From CAZEVY01 sp964515555 (GTDB lineage Bacteria > Acidobacteriota > Terriglobia > Bryobacterales > Bryobacteraceae): 64,000 nucleotides of DNA. Under the pieces are notes generated by a model that worked only from the letters and a program-made list of their open reading frames with translations, was not told the origin of the DNA and ran no database searches. Position 1 is the stretch's first letter. Each line of letters opens with the position of its first letter. The DNA is taken from assembly GCA_964515555.1 (NCBI GenBank), contig CAZEVY010000004.1, forward strand, positions 1-64,000, in the 5' to 3' direction. The position numbers and the translations under genes are program-made. Positions 53,087-61,393 of the stretch are shown here, one piece after another.

Positions 53087-54608
53087 CCTGAGTTTTCTCA
53101 CCAGCCCACTTACCAGGACGCGGTGGCGAACGGGTGTGTGTCTGTTAGCCGCCGTCTTCGTGTGCCTGGCGATCGCCAAGGCCAGGACCATGTATATCTG
53201 GTCGAACGAGGCCTGGTTCGCCAGCCCTGCGGTAACGCTGCTTCACAATGGCTACCTCGGCACCACCATTCTGGAGTCGAAGGGGACCTGGATGGAGGGC
53301 CTCGATCGCCGCACCTACTGGCTGCCGCCCGTCCACCTGCTCGTTCAGGCGGCGTGGTACCGGGTCGTCGGGTTCAGCCTCGGGGCGCTGCGATCGTTGT
53401 CGATCGTCGCGGGCGTCGCCGTGCTGCTGGCATGGTGCGCGATCGTAGTTCGTCTCACGGGCGACCGGTCCCTGGCGCTTCTCGCGATGGGGATTACCCT
53501 CCTCGATCCGCGCTTTCTCACATTTGGGGTGCTGGGCCGCGCCGACATGCTGTGCGCGGCTTTCGGCTCCGCCGGTCTGGCGGCGTATCTTGCCCTGCGC
53601 GAGCGATCGCTGCCCGCCGCGCTAATCGCCGGACATGCTCTGGCCGCGGCAGCCTGCCTGACGCATCCCTGCGGCGTGCTGTACGCGGTGGGGCTGATCG
53701 TGATGATGGCGTACTGCGACCGGTCGCGAATCGCTCCCGCGCTGCTGTGGCGCGTGGCCCTTCCCTACGCAGTGGGGCTCGCGGCCTGGGGACTCTACAT
53801 CGCCCAGGCGCCGGCCGAGTTTGTCCGGCAGTTCACCGGCAATATTTCGGGGATCGCGGGGGAGTTCACCGCGGCCACGCGATGGTCGGGACTGGCGTCG
53901 CCAATCGCCGCGCTCTGGCGCGAGTACGCGCTGCGCTATGCGGCCACGTCGGGATGGTATGAGACGACGCTGGCGGGCCGTCTGATGCTGTTCTCGCTGG
54001 CCGTTTACACGGTCGCGGCCGTCGGCTGCATCGCGACCGGCGCCCTCCGGCGCCACACGGGAGTCCGCGTGTTGCTGCTGATCGGCGCGGTCGACTATCT
54101 CGTCATGGCGCTGTTCGACGGGCTGAAAGGCTCCGCCTACCTGGTACACACGCTGCCGCTGGCGGCGGCGCTGACGGCGGTGTTCGTCCGGCACGCCGCG
54201 CTGAGGAGCCGAAGAATCGCGCGTTGGTCCATCGGCGGCGTCGCGGTGGCGTTCATCGCCGCCCAGGCGGCGACAACATTCCTGTATCTCTACGATCAGC
54301 CGGCGCGGCGCGACTATGAGCGCGTCGTCGCGTTTCTCAAGCCGCCGGCGGGTCAACTCATCGCCCCGGGCGAGTTCGCCTTCGCGCTGGGATTCGAATC
54401 GGGGATGATCGACGACTTCCGCCTGGGCTATTTCAGCGGAAAACGCCCGCGGTTCATCGTCACCAACTCGATCTACCGCGGCTGGCTCCGCCGGTCGGCC
54501 TCGACACACCCGGAGATCCACGCCTACATGACGCGGCTGCTGCGCGACGAGTATCGCGTCGCGCTATCCACGCGCCGCTACACGGTCCACGAGCGCGTGG
54601 TGAACTAG
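53055..54608 (+). CDS. Membrane glycosyltransferase, GT39/GT83-like
   Basis: About 517 residues if the TTG at 53055 is used; GTG at 53136 would cut into the first helix, so the start is uncertain. It has about ten transmembrane helices. The first loop carries MYIWSNEAWFASPAV, in the position of the acidic DE motif of ArnT/PMT-type polyprenyl-sugar transferases, and TYWLPPVHLLVQAAWYRVVG follows as in that family. The last 110 residues are soluble. It would use a lipid-linked sugar on the periplasmic side. The frame overlaps the PEP-CTERM gene, which suggests co-expression. Confidence 0.75.
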   Translation: MRPGAATAASNLSFLTSPLTRTRWRTGVCLLAAVFVCLAIAKARTMYIWSNEAWFASPAVTLLHNGYLGTTILESKGTWMEGLDRRTYWLPPVHLLVQAAWYRVVGFSLGALRSLSIVAGVAVLLAWCAIVVRLTGDRSLALLAMGITLLDPRFLTFGVLGRADMLCAAFGSAGLAAYLALRERSLPAALIAGHALAAAACLTHPCGVLYAVGLIVMMAYCDRSRIAPALLWRVALPYAVGLAAWGLYIAQAPAEFVRQFTGNISGIAGEFTAATRWSGLASPIAALWREYALRYAATSGWYETTLAGRLMLFSLAVYTVAAVGCIATGALRRHTGVRVLLLIGAVDYLVMALFDGLKGSAYLVHTLPLAAALTAVFVRHAALRSRRIARWSIGGVAVAFIAAQAATTFLYLYDQPARRDYERVVAFLKPPAGQLIAPGEFAFALGFESGMIDDFRLGYFSGKRPRFIVTNSIYRGWLRRSASTHPEIHAYMTRLLRDEYRVALSTRRYTVHERVVN

Positions 54609-54630
54609 AGAGGAGTCCGCCGCCCGCATC

Positions 54631-55035
54631 ATGACCTGGCTGAAGAACCTGATCGGCGCCCGGCCCGCGCCCCTGACCGGCGCGCCCACCGTCCGCCGTT
54701 TGAAGACCTATTCGGCGCAGAGCGGCTACGTCTATCAGTACTTCTACGAAGGCCAGCGAGACTCGCGCGGGGGCGCGGCAACCGAGTTCGTCTTCAGCGT
54801 CAGCGCCGACCGGACGAAGTACTTTCCGGCGCCCGTCATCGTCGCCGCCTCCGCCGTCGCCGCCTGGGAGCGCGCGCACGGACGCGAGCTGAGCTCGACG
54901 GAACGCTACGCGATCGCCAAGATGGCTCTTTTCAGCGCTTTCGACGAGCGCGAGTCGCCGGCGGCGATGAAAGCCGCCGTCGATGTGGACTCCGCGGCTG
55001 TGGAGCGGCATCTCGCGGCCCTGAACATCGAGTGA
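54631..55035 (+). CDS. Conserved-looking hypothetical protein, 134 residues
   Basis: A soluble protein starting MTWLKNLIGARPAPLTGAPT, with AGAGGAG about 16 bases upstream. A beta-rich segment (LKTYSAQSGYVYQYFYEGQR, ATEFVFSVSADRTKYFPAPV) is followed by helices (AAWERAHGRELSSTERYAIA, MALFSAFDERESPAAMKAAV). Codon use and GC content match the surroundings. I do not recognise the family, and it has no signal peptide or membrane segment. It lies between the glycosyltransferase and a thioredoxin-fold gene on the same strand with short gaps. Confidence 0.65.
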   Translation: MTWLKNLIGARPAPLTGAPTVRRLKTYSAQSGYVYQYFYEGQRDSRGGAATEFVFSVSADRTKYFPAPVIVAASAVAAWERAHGRELSSTERYAIAKMALFSAFDERESPAAMKAAVDVDSAAVERHLAALNIE

Positions 55036-55050
55036 TGCTAGCCTGAGATC

Positions 55051-55626
55051 ATGCTTCGTCTCGTGGCGGCCGCGGCCGCGCTCGCACTTCCCCTGTTGGC
55101 CGACGGCAACGCCGGACGGCGCGCGCCGGGGTTCTCGCTGCCCGACGTCAATCTCCAGCAGCACGACCTGTACGATTACCGCGGCAAGGTCGTCGTCCTG
55201 GAGTTCATGCAAACCACCTGCCCGAACTGCCAGGCGTTCACGGCGGTGCTGAACCGTGTCGCCGCCAAATACGGCGACAAGATAGCGGTGCTCCAGGTGG
55301 TGATGCCGCCCGACATCGTCGACACGGTGCAGAAGTACGCCGCCGACCATAAGGTGACCACGCCTATCCTGCTCGACTGCGGGTCGGTGGCGTTGTCGTA
55401 CCTGCGTCCGCCGCCGCACGCGCCGACCATTCACGTACCGCACGTGTTCCTCATCGACCGCCAGGGGATGATTCGCGCCGACTGGCACCACGAGCCGGAG
55501 AACACGCACATCTTCACGGGCGACGGTCTGTTCGCCGAGATCGACAAGCTCCTGGGTCCGGCGGCGAAGGCGGCGCCGAAGCCCGCCGCGGCCAAGCCGG
55601 GCGCTCCGAAGCAGCCGAAGAGATAG
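55051..55626 (+). CDS. Exported TlpA/AhpC-type thioredoxin-fold protein
   Basis: The protein has 191 residues with a signal peptide (MLRLVAAAAALALPLLAD). The redoxin domain has APGFSLPDVNLQQHDLYDYR, VVVLEFMQTTCPNCQAFTAV with the active pair C57-P-N-C60, and IHVPHVFLIDRQGMI with the cis-Pro position. A Pro/Ala/Lys-rich tail of about 25 residues ends the protein. Periplasmic members reduce or rearrange disulfides, often for cytochrome c maturation, which would suit this cytochrome-rich region. Peroxidase activity is less likely given the CxxC. Confidence 0.88.
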   Translation: MLRLVAAAAALALPLLADGNAGRRAPGFSLPDVNLQQHDLYDYRGKVVVLEFMQTTCPNCQAFTAVLNRVAAKYGDKIAVLQVVMPPDIVDTVQKYAADHKVTTPILLDCGSVALSYLRPPPHAPTIHVPHVFLIDRQGMIRADWHHEPENTHIFTGDGLFAEIDKLLGPAAKAAPKPAAAKPGAPKQPKR

Positions 55627-55726
55627 GATCGCCTGCCGCGACCTGGCGCCGGGGCGCCGCTACCGGAGTGCGCTCTGGCAATCCCCGCGCGATTTTGATA
55701 ACTTCAAATCCGCTGGGCCAACATCC

Positions 55727-56191
55727 ATGAAACGCAAGATTAACCTGACCATCAACGGCGCGCGCCATTCTGACGAAGTCGAGCCGCGCCTGCTGCTCAT
55801 TCACTACCTGCGCGAGGTCGTGGGACTCACCGGTCCGCACATCGGCTGCGAGACCTCGATCTGCGGCGCCTGCACGGTGGCGCTCGACGGCAAAGCTGTG
55901 AAGTCGTGCGCGATGTTCGCCGTCCAGGCCGACGGGCGCGACGTCGTGACGATCGAGGGACTCGCGACGAACGGCGCGCTGCACCGCGTCCAGGAGGCCT
56001 TCTGGAACGAACACGGCCTCCAGTGCGGTTTCTGCACGCCGGGCATGATCATGGCGTCGCGTCAACTGCTGGAGCGCAATCCGAATCCGACCGACGACGA
56101 AATCCGCCACGGACTCGAAGGCAATCTGTGCCGCTGCACCGGCTACCAGCACATCGTCAACGCGGTGAAGGCCGCGGCCGCGGGCCGCTGA
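55727..56191 (+). CDS. 2Fe-2S subunit of a molybdenum hydroxylase (CoxS-like)
   Basis: The protein has 154 residues. The N-terminal plant-type ferredoxin cluster uses C41, C46, C49 and C61 (IGCETSICGACTVALDGKAV). The second helical cluster uses C100, C103, C135 and C137 (LQCGFCTPGMIMAS, NLCRCTGYQHIV). This is the small subunit of the xanthine oxidase/CO dehydrogenase family and passes electrons from the molybdenum site to FAD. It heads a four-gene operon with large, medium and CoxG-like genes, with 10 bases to the next gene. Confidence 0.95.
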   Translation: MKRKINLTINGARHSDEVEPRLLLIHYLREVVGLTGPHIGCETSICGACTVALDGKAVKSCAMFAVQADGRDVVTIEGLATNGALHRVQEAFWNEHGLQCGFCTPGMIMASRQLLERNPNPTDDEIRHGLEGNLCRCTGYQHIVNAVKAAAAGR

Positions 56192-56201
56192 GGAGACCAC
56201 T

Positions 56202-58544
56202 ATGGCGACCACCACCATCACCCGCATCGAACCCTCCGTCGGCAAGCGGCTCCGCCGCAAAGAGGACCCGCGTCTCATCACCGGCACGGCCACCTACGTC
56301 GACGACATCAAGATGCCCGGCATGCACTACGCGGCCATCGTGCGCAGCCCGCACGCCGCCGCGCGCATTCGCGGGATCGACACCACGGCGGCCGCCGCGC
56401 GGCCGGGCGTGCTCGCCGTGTTCACTTCGGCTGATACCGCCGCGGTGGCGCCCGTGCCGTGCGGAGCGTCGCTGCCCGGCCTGCGCGTGCCGCAGCACAC
56501 GATTCTGGCGACCGATCGCGTCTACTATCCCGGACATCCCGTCGCCGTGGTCGTGGCGACCGACCGCTACATCGCCGCCGACGCCGTCGATCTCGTCGAG
56601 GTCGACTACGACGTCCTGCCCGCGGTCGCCGACCCGGAGGCCGCCATCGCCGCTGGCGCGCCGGCCGTGCATCCGGAGTGGCCCGATAACGTCGCGTTCA
56701 CGTTTCACCAGGAGAACGGCGAGGTGGACGCCGTGTTCGCCGAGGCCGCCGCGGCCGGCGTCGTCGTCAAGCAGCGCATCACCAGCCAGCGCCTGATTCC
56801 CACGGCGATGGAGACGCGCGGCGTGGTCGCCGACTACCGCTCGGGCGACAGGACCATGACGCTGTGGTCGTCGACGCAAATCCCGCACCTGCTGCGTTCG
56901 CTTGTGGCGATGATGCTCGGCATGCCCGAGAACCGGCTGCGCGTCGTCGCCCCGGAGGTGGGCGGCGGATTCGGCTCGAAGCTGAACGTCTACGCCGAGG
57001 AAGCGCTGATGGGCTTCATCTCGATGAAGATCGGCAAGCCCGTGAAGTGGATCGAGTCGCGGCGCGAGAATTTTCTGTGCACCATCCACGGGCGCGGTCA
57101 CGTGGACTATTTCGAGATGTCGGCGACGAAGGACGGCATCATCACAGGACTCAAGCTGAAGCTGATCCAGGATCTCGGCGCGTACCACCAGCTCCTGACG
57201 CCGGCGATTCCGACCCTCTCGGTGCTGATGATGCCGGGCGTCTACGCCTTCCAGAACATCCGTGCCGACATCGTCGGCGCCTTCACCAACTGCATGCCGA
57301 CCGACGCCTATCGCGGCGCCGGACGCCCCGAGGCGACGCACGGCATCGAGCGCATGGTCGACGTGCTGGCCGCGGAATTGAAGGTCGACCCCGCCGAGCT
57401 GCGCCTGAAGAATTTCGTGCAGCCCAACCAGTTCCCCTACGCCACGGCGACCGGCCTGGTCTACGATTCGGGCGACTACGCCGCGCCTCTGAAAAAGGCG
57501 CTCGCCGCGGTCGACTACATCCGGCTGCGCGGCGAGCAGGCGGACGCGCGAAAGCAGGGCCGTTTCATGGGCATCGGCATTTCGACCTACGGCGAGATCT
57601 GCGCCTTTGGCCCGTCGCCGGCGACGCCCGCGGGCGGCTGGGAGAGCGCTACGGTGAAGATCGAGCCGTCGGGCCAGGTAACGGTCATGACCGGCGCGTC
57701 GCCGCACGGACAGGGCGAGGAGACCACCTTCGCGCAGATCGCCGCCGACGAGCTGGGTCTCACGACCGAGGACGTAATGGTCCTGCACGGCGACACCAGC
57801 ATCGTGCAGTACGGCATTGGAACATTCGGGAGCCGCGGCACGGCGGTCGGCGGCACGGCGGTGTATTTCGCGTTGCAGGATCTCAAGGCGAAGATCAAAC
57901 GTTTCGCGGCGATGATGCTGGAATCCGAGGACGTGAGCTTCGAAGGCGGCGTCTGCACCTGCAACCGTTCGGGAAAGACCGTCACGCTGGCGCAGGTGGC
58001 GGGCGCGTCCTACCGCGCGATGAAGCTGCCGCCCAACACCGAGCCTGGACTCGTCTCGACGCACTTCTGGGAGCCGCCGAACTTCGCGTTTCCGTTCGGC
58101 GCGCACATTGTCGTAACGGAGGTGGATCGCGATACGGGGCACGTGAAGATCGAGCGCTACGTCGCGGTGGACGATTGCGGCAAGGTGATCAACCCGTTGC
58201 TGGTCGAGGGGCAGGTGCATGGCGGCGTCGCGCAGGGCATCGGGCAGGCGCTCTACGAACAGGCAGTCTACGACGATAGCGGTCAGCTCGTCACCGGCGA
58301 GCTGATGGACTACGCGATTCCCAAGGCGTCCATGATGCCGTGGCTCGAATGCGATCGCACCGAGACGCCGTCGCCCGTGAATCCGCTGGGCGTGAAGGGC
58401 GTCGGCGAGGCGGGCACGATAGGCTGTTCGCCGGCGGTGGTGAACTCCGTGGTCGACGCGCTGAGTCCGCTGGGGGTGCGGCATCTCGACATGCCGCTGA
58501 CGCCGGAAAAGCTCTGGACGATCATCGAGGGAGGCGCGCAATGA
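56202..58544 (+). CDS. Molybdopterin-binding large subunit, form II CoxL-like
   Basis: The protein has 780 residues with the family architecture: a small a/b hammerhead domain (GKRLRRKEDPRLITGTATYV), VAPEVGGGFGSKLNVYAEEA, and molybdenum-cofactor segments SPHGQGEETTFAQIAADELG and NPLGVKGVGEAGTIGCSPAV. The active-site loop reads AYRGAGR (369-375), the form II signature. Genuine aerobic CO dehydrogenases (form I) carry AYxCSFR with the Cu-binding Cys, absent here. The natural substrate is thus unknown; an aldehyde, N-heterocycle or other hydroxylation is possible. The stop overlaps the medium-subunit ATG. Confidence 0.95.
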   Translation: MATTTITRIEPSVGKRLRRKEDPRLITGTATYVDDIKMPGMHYAAIVRSPHAAARIRGIDTTAAAARPGVLAVFTSADTAAVAPVPCGASLPGLRVPQHTILATDRVYYPGHPVAVVVATDRYIAADAVDLVEVDYDVLPAVADPEAAIAAGAPAVHPEWPDNVAFTFHQENGEVDAVFAEAAAAGVVVKQRITSQRLIPTAMETRGVVADYRSGDRTMTLWSSTQIPHLLRSLVAMMLGMPENRLRVVAPEVGGGFGSKLNVYAEEALMGFISMKIGKPVKWIESRRENFLCTIHGRGHVDYFEMSATKDGIITGLKLKLIQDLGAYHQLLTPAIPTLSVLMMPGVYAFQNIRADIVGAFTNCMPTDAYRGAGRPEATHGIERMVDVLAAELKVDPAELRLKNFVQPNQFPYATATGLVYDSGDYAAPLKKALAAVDYIRLRGEQADARKQGRFMGIGISTYGEICAFGPSPATPAGGWESATVKIEPSGQVTVMTGASPHGQGEETTFAQIAADELGLTTEDVMVLHGDTSIVQYGIGTFGSRGTAVGGTAVYFALQDLKAKIKRFAAMMLESEDVSFEGGVCTCNRSGKTVTLAQVAGASYRAMKLPPNTEPGLVSTHFWEPPNFAFPFGAHIVVTEVDRDTGHVKIERYVAVDDCGKVINPLLVEGQVHGGVAQGIGQALYEQAVYDDSGQLVTGELMDYAIPKASMMPWLECDRTETPSPVNPLGVKGVGEAGTIGCSPAVVNSVVDALSPLGVRHLDMPLTPEKLWTIIEGGAQ

Positions 58545-59398
58545 TCCCGCAGGAATTCGACTACTCGGCGCCGGTGACCATCGAGGAGGCGCTGGAGCTG
58601 CTCGCGTCGCCCGAGGCCAAGGCGCTCGCAGGCGGCATGAGCCTGGTGCCCCTGATGAAGCTGCGGCTGGCCGCGCCGGAGCGCGTGGTCGACCTGGCGC
58701 GCATCGCCGACCTCAACTACATCCGCGAGGACGGCGGACGGATTCGCGTGGGCGCCATGACGACGCACTTCCAGATCGAGTCGTCGGCGCTGCTGCGCGC
58801 GCGTTGCCCGCTGCTGGCCGAGGCGGCCGCGCACATCGGCGACGTGCAGGTGCGGAATCTCGGAACCATCGGTGGATCGCTGGCGCACGCCGACCCGGCC
58901 GCCGATTACCCCGCCGCTCTGTTCGCGCTCGGCGCCGAAGTGAAGCTGGCGCGGCCCGGAGCGTCGCGTACCATCGGTATCGGCGATTTTCTCATCGATA
59001 CATTCACGACGGCGCTCGAACCCGGCGAGCTGATCGTCGAGGTTACCGTGCCGGTGGAGGACGCGGGCGCGGGCGTGAGTTACCAGAAGATGCTCCAGCC
59101 GGCCTCGGGATTCGCGATCGTCGGCGTGGCGGCGCGGGTGCGGCGCGAGGGAGCGAAAATCGCCTCGGCGCGCATCGGCGTGACGGGACTCGCGGGGACG
59201 GCCTTTCGCGCCGAAGGCGTCGAGAAGCTTCTCGAGGGCACGGCGGGAAGCGACAGCGATGTCGCGCACGCGGCGGCCGGCATCGCCCAGGGCGTTCAGG
59301 CGAACTCCGACATTCACGCCTCGGCGGCCTATCGCGCGCGGATGGCGCGGGTCTACGCGTCGCGCGCGGTGCGGGCGGCGCTCGCGCGGGCGCGATGA
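58541..59398 (+). CDS. FAD-binding subunit of a molybdenum hydroxylase (CoxM-like)
   Basis: The protein has 285 residues. It begins MIPQEFDYSAPVTIEEALEL and has the FAD-binding motifs LAGGMSLVPLMKLRLAAPER and VRNLGTIGGSLAHADPAADY typical of CoxM/CutM. A C-terminal domain includes VSYQKMLQPASGFAIVGVAA. It accepts electrons from the 2Fe-2S subunit and passes them to a quinone or another acceptor. Start and stop both overlap neighbours by four bases, so the subunits are translated together. Confidence 0.95.
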   Translation: MIPQEFDYSAPVTIEEALELLASPEAKALAGGMSLVPLMKLRLAAPERVVDLARIADLNYIREDGGRIRVGAMTTHFQIESSALLRARCPLLAEAAAHIGDVQVRNLGTIGGSLAHADPAADYPAALFALGAEVKLARPGASRTIGIGDFLIDTFTTALEPGELIVEVTVPVEDAGAGVSYQKMLQPASGFAIVGVAARVRREGAKIASARIGVTGLAGTAFRAEGVEKLLEGTAGSDSDVAHAAAGIAQGVQANSDIHASAAYRARMARVYASRAVRAALARAR

Positions 59399-59844
59399 AG
59401 ATCTCCGGCGCGCACACCCTGCCGTTTCCTCCCGGCCGCGCCTACGAGCTATTGCAGGACCCGGCGGTCATGGCCCGCGCCATGCCGGGCTGCGAATCGC
59501 TCGAGCCCATCGCGCCCGACGAGTACAGCATGAAGATGAAGATGGCGCTGGCGGCCATCTCCGGGCGCTTCGACGGCAAGGTGCGCATCGCCGACCGCAA
59601 TCCGCCGGCGGGCTTCCGCCTGGTCGTCGAGGGCAGCGGCCGCATCGGCTTCATGAAGGGCGAAGGGCTGCTGGCGCTGGCCCCGGTGGAGGGTGGCACG
59701 TCGGTGAGCTTCGACGGCGAGGTGCATGTCGGCGGGACGATCGCGGCGGTCGGGCAGAGGCTGCTGGATACGACCTCGCGGATGATGATCCGGCGCTTCT
59801 TCGAGAACCTGGCGAGGGCTACCGAGACGCCCAAACGAGATTGA
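59395..59844 (+). CDS. CoxG-like SRPBCC-domain protein
   Basis: The protein has 149 residues beginning MKISGAHTLPFPPGRAYELL, followed by MARAMPGCESLEPIAPDEYS and GTSVSFDGEVHVGGTIAAVG, the pattern of CoxG/SRPBCC proteins. CoxG is thought to anchor the enzyme to the membrane or to bind a hydrophobic carrier. The family C-terminal tail that would anchor it is short here (FFENLARATETPKRD). It overlaps the medium subunit gene by four bases and converges with the next gene, overlapping it by 26 bases. Confidence 0.9.
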   Translation: MKISGAHTLPFPPGRAYELLQDPAVMARAMPGCESLEPIAPDEYSMKMKMALAAISGRFDGKVRIADRNPPAGFRLVVEGSGRIGFMKGEGLLALAPVEGGTSVSFDGEVHVGGTIAAVGQRLLDTTSRMMIRRFFENLARATETPKRD

Positions 59845-60814
59845 CCGTGCAGTAGCCGTCTCCCCGAGGTGCGATTCCTCGGAGCGTCACGGCGCCCCCA
59901 TCGGCGAGAATCGCCTTCGCCAGTTGCGCCTTGTAGCTGGCATCCGTGTACAGGTTCTCGAACGCGATGCTCCTGGTGTCGCCGCGGTCGTGAACAATGG
60001 TCCGAGCGTAGATGGTATGACAGCTCTCGACCGGGTCGATCTTGAGATCGAAAGTGTCGTTGGCCGTGCCGATCCGCGTGGTTACCTCCCCTTTGCGCGT
60101 CGTCCCTTCGTCGATGATCAGGGGTGACGCTACCGTCTGCGGCTCGGCGAGGGCGGGACATTCCCGGGGGACGTAGGTCCACTTGTTGACGAAAGGGAAC
60201 GAGATGCCGGCCGCGGCCATGCGAATCTCCTCGACGCCGTTGGGAGTGAACCGATAGCGCTGGGTTACCCAGTGGCCGGAACAGAAAGGACCGGCGCGGG
60301 GGTCCGAGGGGCTCTCGTCGTAGATACTGATCAGCACCTCGGCACGCCCGTCGCGATCCAGGTCGACCACGTTCTTCACGGCCTTCCCACCACCGCCGTG
60401 CCAGACGGCGGTCCAGAACGGAGTCGGCAGGCCATTCTTATCCATCAGCAGAAAGTGGAGCGAGTACAAGGCTGTCGTTCGGCCGTTCCCGAACGGACCT
60501 CCGCCCGAGATCGCGAAATCCTGTGTTCCGTTGCCGTCCAAATCCGCGCGCCAGACGTCGTTAAAGCAGCTCCAGCACATCTCCGCGTCCCAAGCCCGCC
60601 CGCGAAGTCGCACGCGGCCCATCGCGGCCTCCGCGGTAATGCCGTCGAAGGCGACCCGCTCGCCCTCAGGCAGAATGCCCGAGCGCATCTTCGTCATCGG
60701 AAACCGAGGAAGCTTGTCCAGGTCGATTCCCGGCGAGGTGTCGTCCCAGTTCGCGCGTCCGATCGCGAGGAACACCGCGGCAGCAACCATCGCTCGCGGC
60801 CTCGTGAGACGCAT
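59819..60814 (-). CDS. Secreted FG-GAP/VCBS-like protein
   Basis: The protein has 331 residues with a hydrophobic N-terminus (AMVAAAVFLAIGRA). Two calcium-binding FG-GAP/VCBS-type segments are visible (DLDGNGTQDFAIS and DLDRDGRAEVLIS), within a likely incomplete beta-propeller. Eight Cys residues are scattered, including MCWSCFNDVW, suggesting disulfides in the periplasm or outside the cell. The 3' end overlaps coxG by 26 bases on the opposite strand. No enzymatic motif is recognised. Confidence 0.7.
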   Translation of the reverse strand: MRLTRPRAMVAAAVFLAIGRANWDDTSPGIDLDKLPRFPMTKMRSGILPEGERVAFDGITAEAAMGRVRLRGRAWDAEMCWSCFNDVWRADLDGNGTQDFAISGGGPFGNGRTTALYSLHFLLMDKNGLPTPFWTAVWHGGGGKAVKNVVDLDRDGRAEVLISIYDESPSDPRAGPFCSGHWVTQRYRFTPNGVEEIRMAAAGISFPFVNKWTYVPRECPALAEPQTVASPLIIDEGTTRKGEVTTRIGTANDTFDLKIDPVESCHTIYARTIVHDRGDTRSIAFENLYTDASYKAQLAKAILADGGAVTLRGIAPRGDGYCTVNLVWASR

Positions 60815-60817
60815 AGA

Positions 60818-61357
60818 TCAGCCGTCCAGTTGAGGGAGGATTTCGCGCGGGTAGAACTCCCTCAGGTCGGGGTAACGCTCGGCGAGGCGGATCAGGTCGA
60901 GCTCGTCCTTCTTGCGCTTGCTCAGCCGGCGTCGCGGGTCGCCGTACTCCCAGAGTTTGCCGCGCGCGACGTCCTCGATGCAGGCAACCTTCACCCGCAT
61001 ACCGAGGATTTCCCCTTCGACTCTCCGCGGCAGGAAGGCCTGGTATCTCTCGTCCGTCGTGAACCGAATCCGCAATTCGCTGCCGGACGCCACCACGTTG
61101 ACCGGGTGCGAATGCTGCTCTATCCGGAACCCCTGCTTCGCGAGGTGCGCCGTCAGGTCGCCCAGGCTCGCCGCAGCCGCGACAACGTCTGCATCCAGCG
61201 TGTATACCGGCTCGACGTAACAATTCACGGCCAGGCCGCCGATCAGACAATATGGACCCCACGACTCGCAGGCGGCGATCAGCCGAGCGAAGTCGGTTGT
61301 GCCTCTCTGTGTCGCCAACTCGAACACCTCCGCCGCCGTCACAACTTCACTGTACAT
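60818..61357 (-). CDS. Nucleotidyltransferase-like (AbiEii/MNT-type) protein
   Basis: The protein has 179 residues. CLIGGLAVNCYVEPVYTLDADVV corresponds to the GG-x-A...T-x-D-x-D stretch of the nucleotidyltransferase fold; only one clear Asp pair position (TLDADVV) is present. RFTTDERYQAFLPRRVEGEI and VKVACIEDVARGKLWEY complete the domain, as in AbiEii-like toxins and related orphan proteins. No antitoxin-like gene adjoins it. It ends 3 bases before the FG-GAP-like gene. Whether it is catalytic or part of a toxin-antitoxin unit is open. Confidence 0.65.
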   Translation of the reverse strand: MYSEVVTAAEVFELATQRGTTDFARLIAACESWGPYCLIGGLAVNCYVEPVYTLDADVVAAAASLGDLTAHLAKQGFRIEQHSHPVNVVASGSELRIRFTTDERYQAFLPRRVEGEILGMRVKVACIEDVARGKLWEYGDPRRRLSKRKKDELDLIRLAERYPDLREFYPREILPQLDG

Positions 61358-61393
61358 GAGGTTGCATCGCCCGCCGAAACACCGTAGCGCGTG

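Noticed and set aside
55727..59844. Annotation as aerobic carbon monoxide dehydrogenase coxSLM
   Set aside because: The form I active-site Cys motif is missing in the large subunit, so the gene symbols were withheld.
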